From contig OZ252262.1 in the NCBI GenBank assembly GCA_965249965.1, positions 2,976,001 through 3,040,000 on the forward strand: a stretch of DNA of 64,000 nucleotides, read 5' to 3'. Position 1 is the first letter of the stretch. Each line of letters starts with the position of its first letter. The notes below the pieces were generated by a model. It worked only from the letters and a program-made list of their open reading frames with translations. It searched no databases and had not been told where the DNA came from. This document shows, one piece after another, positions 61,078-64,000 of the stretch. Source of the DNA: HXMU1420-13 sp965249965 (GTDB lineage: Bacteria > Bacteroidota > Rhodothermia > Balneolales > Balneolaceae). The translations under genes and the position numbers were made by a program.

Positions 61078-64000
61078 TTGTTTCAACGGCATAATAAAAT
61101 ATCATCCTCTGCTCGACTTCTCTTTAGTATTGTACTATTGTTATTACTGAGTTTGGATACTTATGCCCAATTAGGAAGCTACTCTGAGCGAAAAAAATTT
61201 ATCATTGAAAGTGACAGTGTAAGTGGTGTATCTGACTTAACTAATTTTCCTGTGTTGATTTCAGTTACCCTACCTACCATCGACGTAACCAGCCCAAATG
61301 GCTACGATATTGCATTTACAAGTTCCGACGGAACCACTCAACTTGATCACCAAATTGAGTCATACAATTCTACTACAGGGGATCTTTTAGCATGGGTTAA
61401 TTTCCCAACAGTAAGTCCTACCATTGATACCCAATTTTTTATCTATTATGGGGATTCAGGGATTACTATGAGCCAAGACAGCACAAGTACCTGGGATGAT
61501 AATTACGTGCTCGTAATGCATATGAATGGCCCTGATACCGGAACAGAATCCGATGCTACACAATATGCAAATGATGGCAGCATCAATGGTACTGGTGGAA
61601 TTGATACCGTTTCAGCACAAATTGGTTTTGGTAGAGATTTTGAAAGGGATGATTCGGATTTCATCCAGGTTACTGATGATGCTACTCTCGATATCACCGG
61701 TGAGATTACAATGTCTTTTTGGTTCAATAGGGAAAGCCAACAACCTGATTTTATTTCGAAAGGAATTAACCTGTCTTACGAGGCTACTTCTCGAAATAAT
61801 TTAAGAACCCGGTTTAATAAAAATGGAGCAAATACTTTAACTACGGGTACTGGTTTCACTATAAATAATAGTGAATGGACCTATATCGTATATGTTCAAA
61901 CTTCCTCGGGAATGGAGATTTATCAAAATGGCGTATTAGTTTCGAGTAATACAAATACTACGGCGTTCACTGCTAATAACGATCCGCTATATATTTCAAG
62001 ATCTGCAGATGCAGTGGATGGCATTATGGATGAAGTACGAATTTCTGATATATCAAGAGATTCAGACTGGATTATAACAGAATACAACAACCAATTATCG
62101 CCAACTACCTTTATCGAAGAACTTGCAGATGTGCCAGGATTGAGCAACATCGAATCTGCGGCAGAAGAATATACAGCTGGAGGTGCTGCTGTTTTCATAA
62201 CCTCAACATTAACCGTTGATACTCACCCAACTATTACAACATTGGATAGCGTTGTTATTCAAATCTCAAATAACTTCGAATCTGGTGGAGATGAGCTAAA
62301 CTTTACAGATGGAACTATAGTAGGCACCTATAATTCTACAACCGGAAAGCTCTTACTCGAAAATAATGCAAGTTTGGCGGCATACCAGTCTGCAATCCGA
62401 TCTGTGACTTATAGCAGCAGTTTAGGAACACCAAGTTCATCTACACGAACATTTACTGTTACCGGATATGATGACATCGACGCAACTAATACTCTAGAAC
62501 GTGATATTGAAGTTATAACTGTTTTAAGTGCATTAGATGATATCGGAACACCAGTTTTTTATTTAAACGGATTAGATTTGGATGGCGATGGCACACTTAA
62601 TTCCTCGGAGGTTTCGCCACCAACGAACAATTCTGCGGTTTCAACTTGGGGCGATATTTCTACAAATAGCTTTGATTTTGTTGCAGGCACCGCTGCAGTT
62701 TTCGATTCCCTTGCGTTCGGAGAACGTGGCGCTGTACTTTTTGTACCTGATGACGAACTTCAAAAAACAGCAGAAACGGCCATCAGTAATTCGATATTTA
62801 CGGAAAAAACTTTCGCGCTAATATTTAGAACCGGGACAGATGTATCTGGGTTTCAAATGTTATATGAGCAGTCTAGTGGTACCCGCGGATATAATTTCAG
62901 TATTGTTGACGGTTCTTTTTACGCACAAGCGTTCAGTCGTGGAGATGCAAATTGGGGTGGGTCTAATGCTGTACGCCATAGAGCTATTGATTTAGGTACA
63001 GTTGAAACCAACTCAACGTATTATATGGTGGCTTATCACGATAATAATGTGTGGACAGCGCAACTAAATGATGGCGCTTTTTCCGGTTTTACCAATGCGG
63101 CTGAAATGCCCGCCGTTAGCCAAACCTCTGCTCTTGGAGGCATAAATGGTAACACCCGGCAACCAGTTACACTTGCAAGCACAGCAGCCGGAAATTTTGA
63201 CGGGACTATAGCCGAAATTGCTAGCTGGAATGCAATCTTTAGTGGTGGTCAGATTCAAAGTATCAATAATTATTTTGAGGACACCTGGGGAAATAATGCG
63301 CCTGTATTGGCAGCAATTGAAGGTGCAAATATCGATTTTTCTGAGGGTGACCCCGACACGTTAATTACCGAAAGTATCACCATTACAGATAGCGATCCAC
63401 ACAACAACTTAGATAGTGCGAGAGTTAGTTTTTCTGCCAATTTTAATTCAGGAGAAGATGTTCTCACTTTTACAGATTTTGGAAATATAACAGGTTCATT
63501 CAATTCAACCTCGGGGGTTCTGTCACTAACCGGAAGCGATACGAAATCAAATTATCAAACTGCACTTCGTTCGGTTCGATATCAAAATGCACAACTAAAT
63601 CCTACCGTTTCAACACGAACCGTTGACTTTATTGTGTACGATTGGGCCGATAGCAGCAACGTAGAATCACGTAATATTAATGTTGTTGATCTCGAATTCA
63701 CTCCTACCCTCTCATCCATTGAAACCGACACTGTTTCCTATACAGAGGGTGATGCTCCCACAGCAATTACAAGCACCATTGTGGTAGATGATTTTGATGA
63801 CACTAATCTTGTAAGTGCTACTATCAGCATAACAAACAACTTTGTGTTAGGTGAGGATGAATTGGCATTTACCGATTTTGGAAGTATTTCAGGTTCTTGG
63901 AATTCTACCTCTGGTGTTCTCTCATTAACCGGATCTGATGATGTAGCCGATTATCAAACTGCACTTCGATCTATAACCTTCGAGACCTTAAGCTCTGATC
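61078..64000 (+). CDS. Large secreted adhesin-like protein with DUF2341, LamG and cadherin-like repeats (N-terminal part)
   Basis: The frame is open from TTG 61078 to the window end (974 residues so far, incomplete). TTG is the only start: an in-frame stop lies two codons upstream. A signal peptide ending DTYAQ (about 31) is followed by DUF2341 (about 35-115, with TNFPVLISV and TQFFIYYGDSG) and a LamG-like domain (about 145-335). Near 355 a 100-residue repeat begins. A second LamG-like region lies near 500-730, with a calcium-loop-like LDLDGDGTLNSSEV before it (about 500-513). Two more copies of the 100-residue repeat (ISGSWNSTSGVLSLTGSDD type) follow. Such chains sit at the surface and bind sugars or cells; a sorting domain (type IX or other) may lie past the window edge. 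The target is unknown. Confidence 0.85.
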   Translation, partial: MFQRHNKISSSARLLFSIVLLLLLSLDTYAQLGSYSERKKFIIESDSVSGVSDLTNFPVLISVTLPTIDVTSPNGYDIAFTSSDGTTQLDHQIESYNSTTGDLLAWVNFPTVSPTIDTQFFIYYGDSGITMSQDSTSTWDDNYVLVMHMNGPDTGTESDATQYANDGSINGTGGIDTVSAQIGFGRDFERDDSDFIQVTDDATLDITGEITMSFWFNRESQQPDFISKGINLSYEATSRNNLRTRFNKNGANTLTTGTGFTINNSEWTYIVYVQTSSGMEIYQNGVLVSSNTNTTAFTANNDPLYISRSADAVDGIMDEVRISDISRDSDWIITEYNNQLSPTTFIEELADVPGLSNIESAAEEYTAGGAAVFITSTLTVDTHPTITTLDSVVIQISNNFESGGDELNFTDGTIVGTYNSTTGKLLLENNASLAAYQSAIRSVTYSSSLGTPSSSTRTFTVTGYDDIDATNTLERDIEVITVLSALDDIGTPVFYLNGLDLDGDGTLNSSEVSPPTNNSAVSTWGDISTNSFDFVAGTAAVFDSLAFGERGAVLFVPDDELQKTAETAISNSIFTEKTFALIFRTGTDVSGFQMLYEQSSGTRGYNFSIVDGSFYAQAFSRGDANWGGSNAVRHRAIDLGTVETNSTYYMVAYHDNNVWTAQLNDGAFSGFTNAAEMPAVSQTSALGGINGNTRQPVTLASTAAGNFDGTIAEIASWNAIFSGGQIQSINNYFEDTWGNNAPVLAAIEGANIDFSEGDPDTLITESITITDSDPHNNLDSARVSFSANFNSGEDVLTFTDFGNITGSFNSTSGVLSLTGSDTKSNYQTALRSVRYQNAQLNPTVSTRTVDFIVYDWADSSNVESRNINVVDLEFTPTLSSIETDTVSYTEGDAPTAITSTIVVDDFDDTNLVSATISITNNFVLGEDELAFTDFGSISGSWNSTSGVLSLTGSDDVADYQTALRSITFETLSSD
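63300..64000 (+). repeat. Two adjacent, highly similar coding repeats (about 390 bp)
   Basis: Units with TFTDFGNITGSFNSTSGVLS and FTDFGSISGSWNSTSGVLS are close at DNA level (for example caaactgcacttcg in both). A more diverged copy lies at about 62150-62490. The unit resembles cadherin-like/Ig-like tandem domains. Confidence 0.8.

Overview
The window reads as chromosome of a marine member of the Bacteroidota/Balneolota (Rhodothermaeota-like) group. Evidence: an AT-rich genome; lipoproteins and proteins with Ala-Gln signal-peptide ends; TonB-dependent receptors with carboxypeptidase-regulatory domains paired with DUF4249-type lipoproteins; an ECF sigma/FecR/TonB set; double-propeller sensor proteins; a lycopene cyclase; and a tmRNA whose tag ends in a SYRLAA-type sequence. 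The exact genus cannot be set from the sequence alone. No phage, insertion sequence, CRISPR array or tRNA was found; the one stable RNA is tmRNA.

Layout. 1-4.7 kb: end of a threonine/serine dehydratase-like gene, a secreted von Willebrand A protein and a GH3 beta-glucosidase. 4.9-8.7 kb: four tandem paralogous genes for membrane-anchored proteins, each with a cytosolic FDLDxYLEEK-type motif, one membrane helix and (in three of four) an exported array of exact 30-residue repeats. This is the best candidate here for an undescribed system. 8.7-13.7 kb: an MsbA-like ABC exporter, an NfeD/SPFH/SPFH membrane-domain operon and an M23 peptidase. 13.8-19.2 kb: ECF sigma factor, lipoprotein, FecR anti-sigma and TonB receptor. 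19.2-22.4 kb: a fusion of two seven-bladed propellers to a class III nucleotide cyclase.

22.6-31.3 kb: two divergent TonB-receptor/lipoprotein operons on either side of ssrA. 31.3-43.1 kb: housekeeping genes (VOC protein, dnaG, sucD, glgC-glgA), a NatAB-like ABC pair, a degenerate M1-peptidase-like protein with HEAT-like repeats, and an inositol-monophosphatase family enzyme. 43.2-50.1 kb: a 3' remnant of a lost porin gene, a lipoprotein of seven 21-residue GVYNP repeats, an ArgD-like aminotransferase, a two-gene GMC dehydrogenase, and YceI and porin genes. 50.2-57.9 kb: threonine aldolase, nitrilase, an overlapping lycopene cyclase, HemG-like flavodoxin, DUF1835, TfoX-N, RsmE, a BFD-type ferredoxin, a long-form dCTP deaminase and a WbuC cupin. 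58-60.8 kb: an EVE protein and the dTDP-rhamnose genes rfbB, rfbC and rfbD. 61.1 kb to the end: the first 974 residues of a large secreted adhesin-like protein that runs off the window.

The gene packing is very tight. Many operon neighbours overlap as ATGA or TAATG. Four convergent pairs share their stop codons in a TTAA or TTAG tetranucleotide. Several hairpin terminators are clear from the sequence. Functions are assigned from recognised motifs and family memory; no database search was possible.
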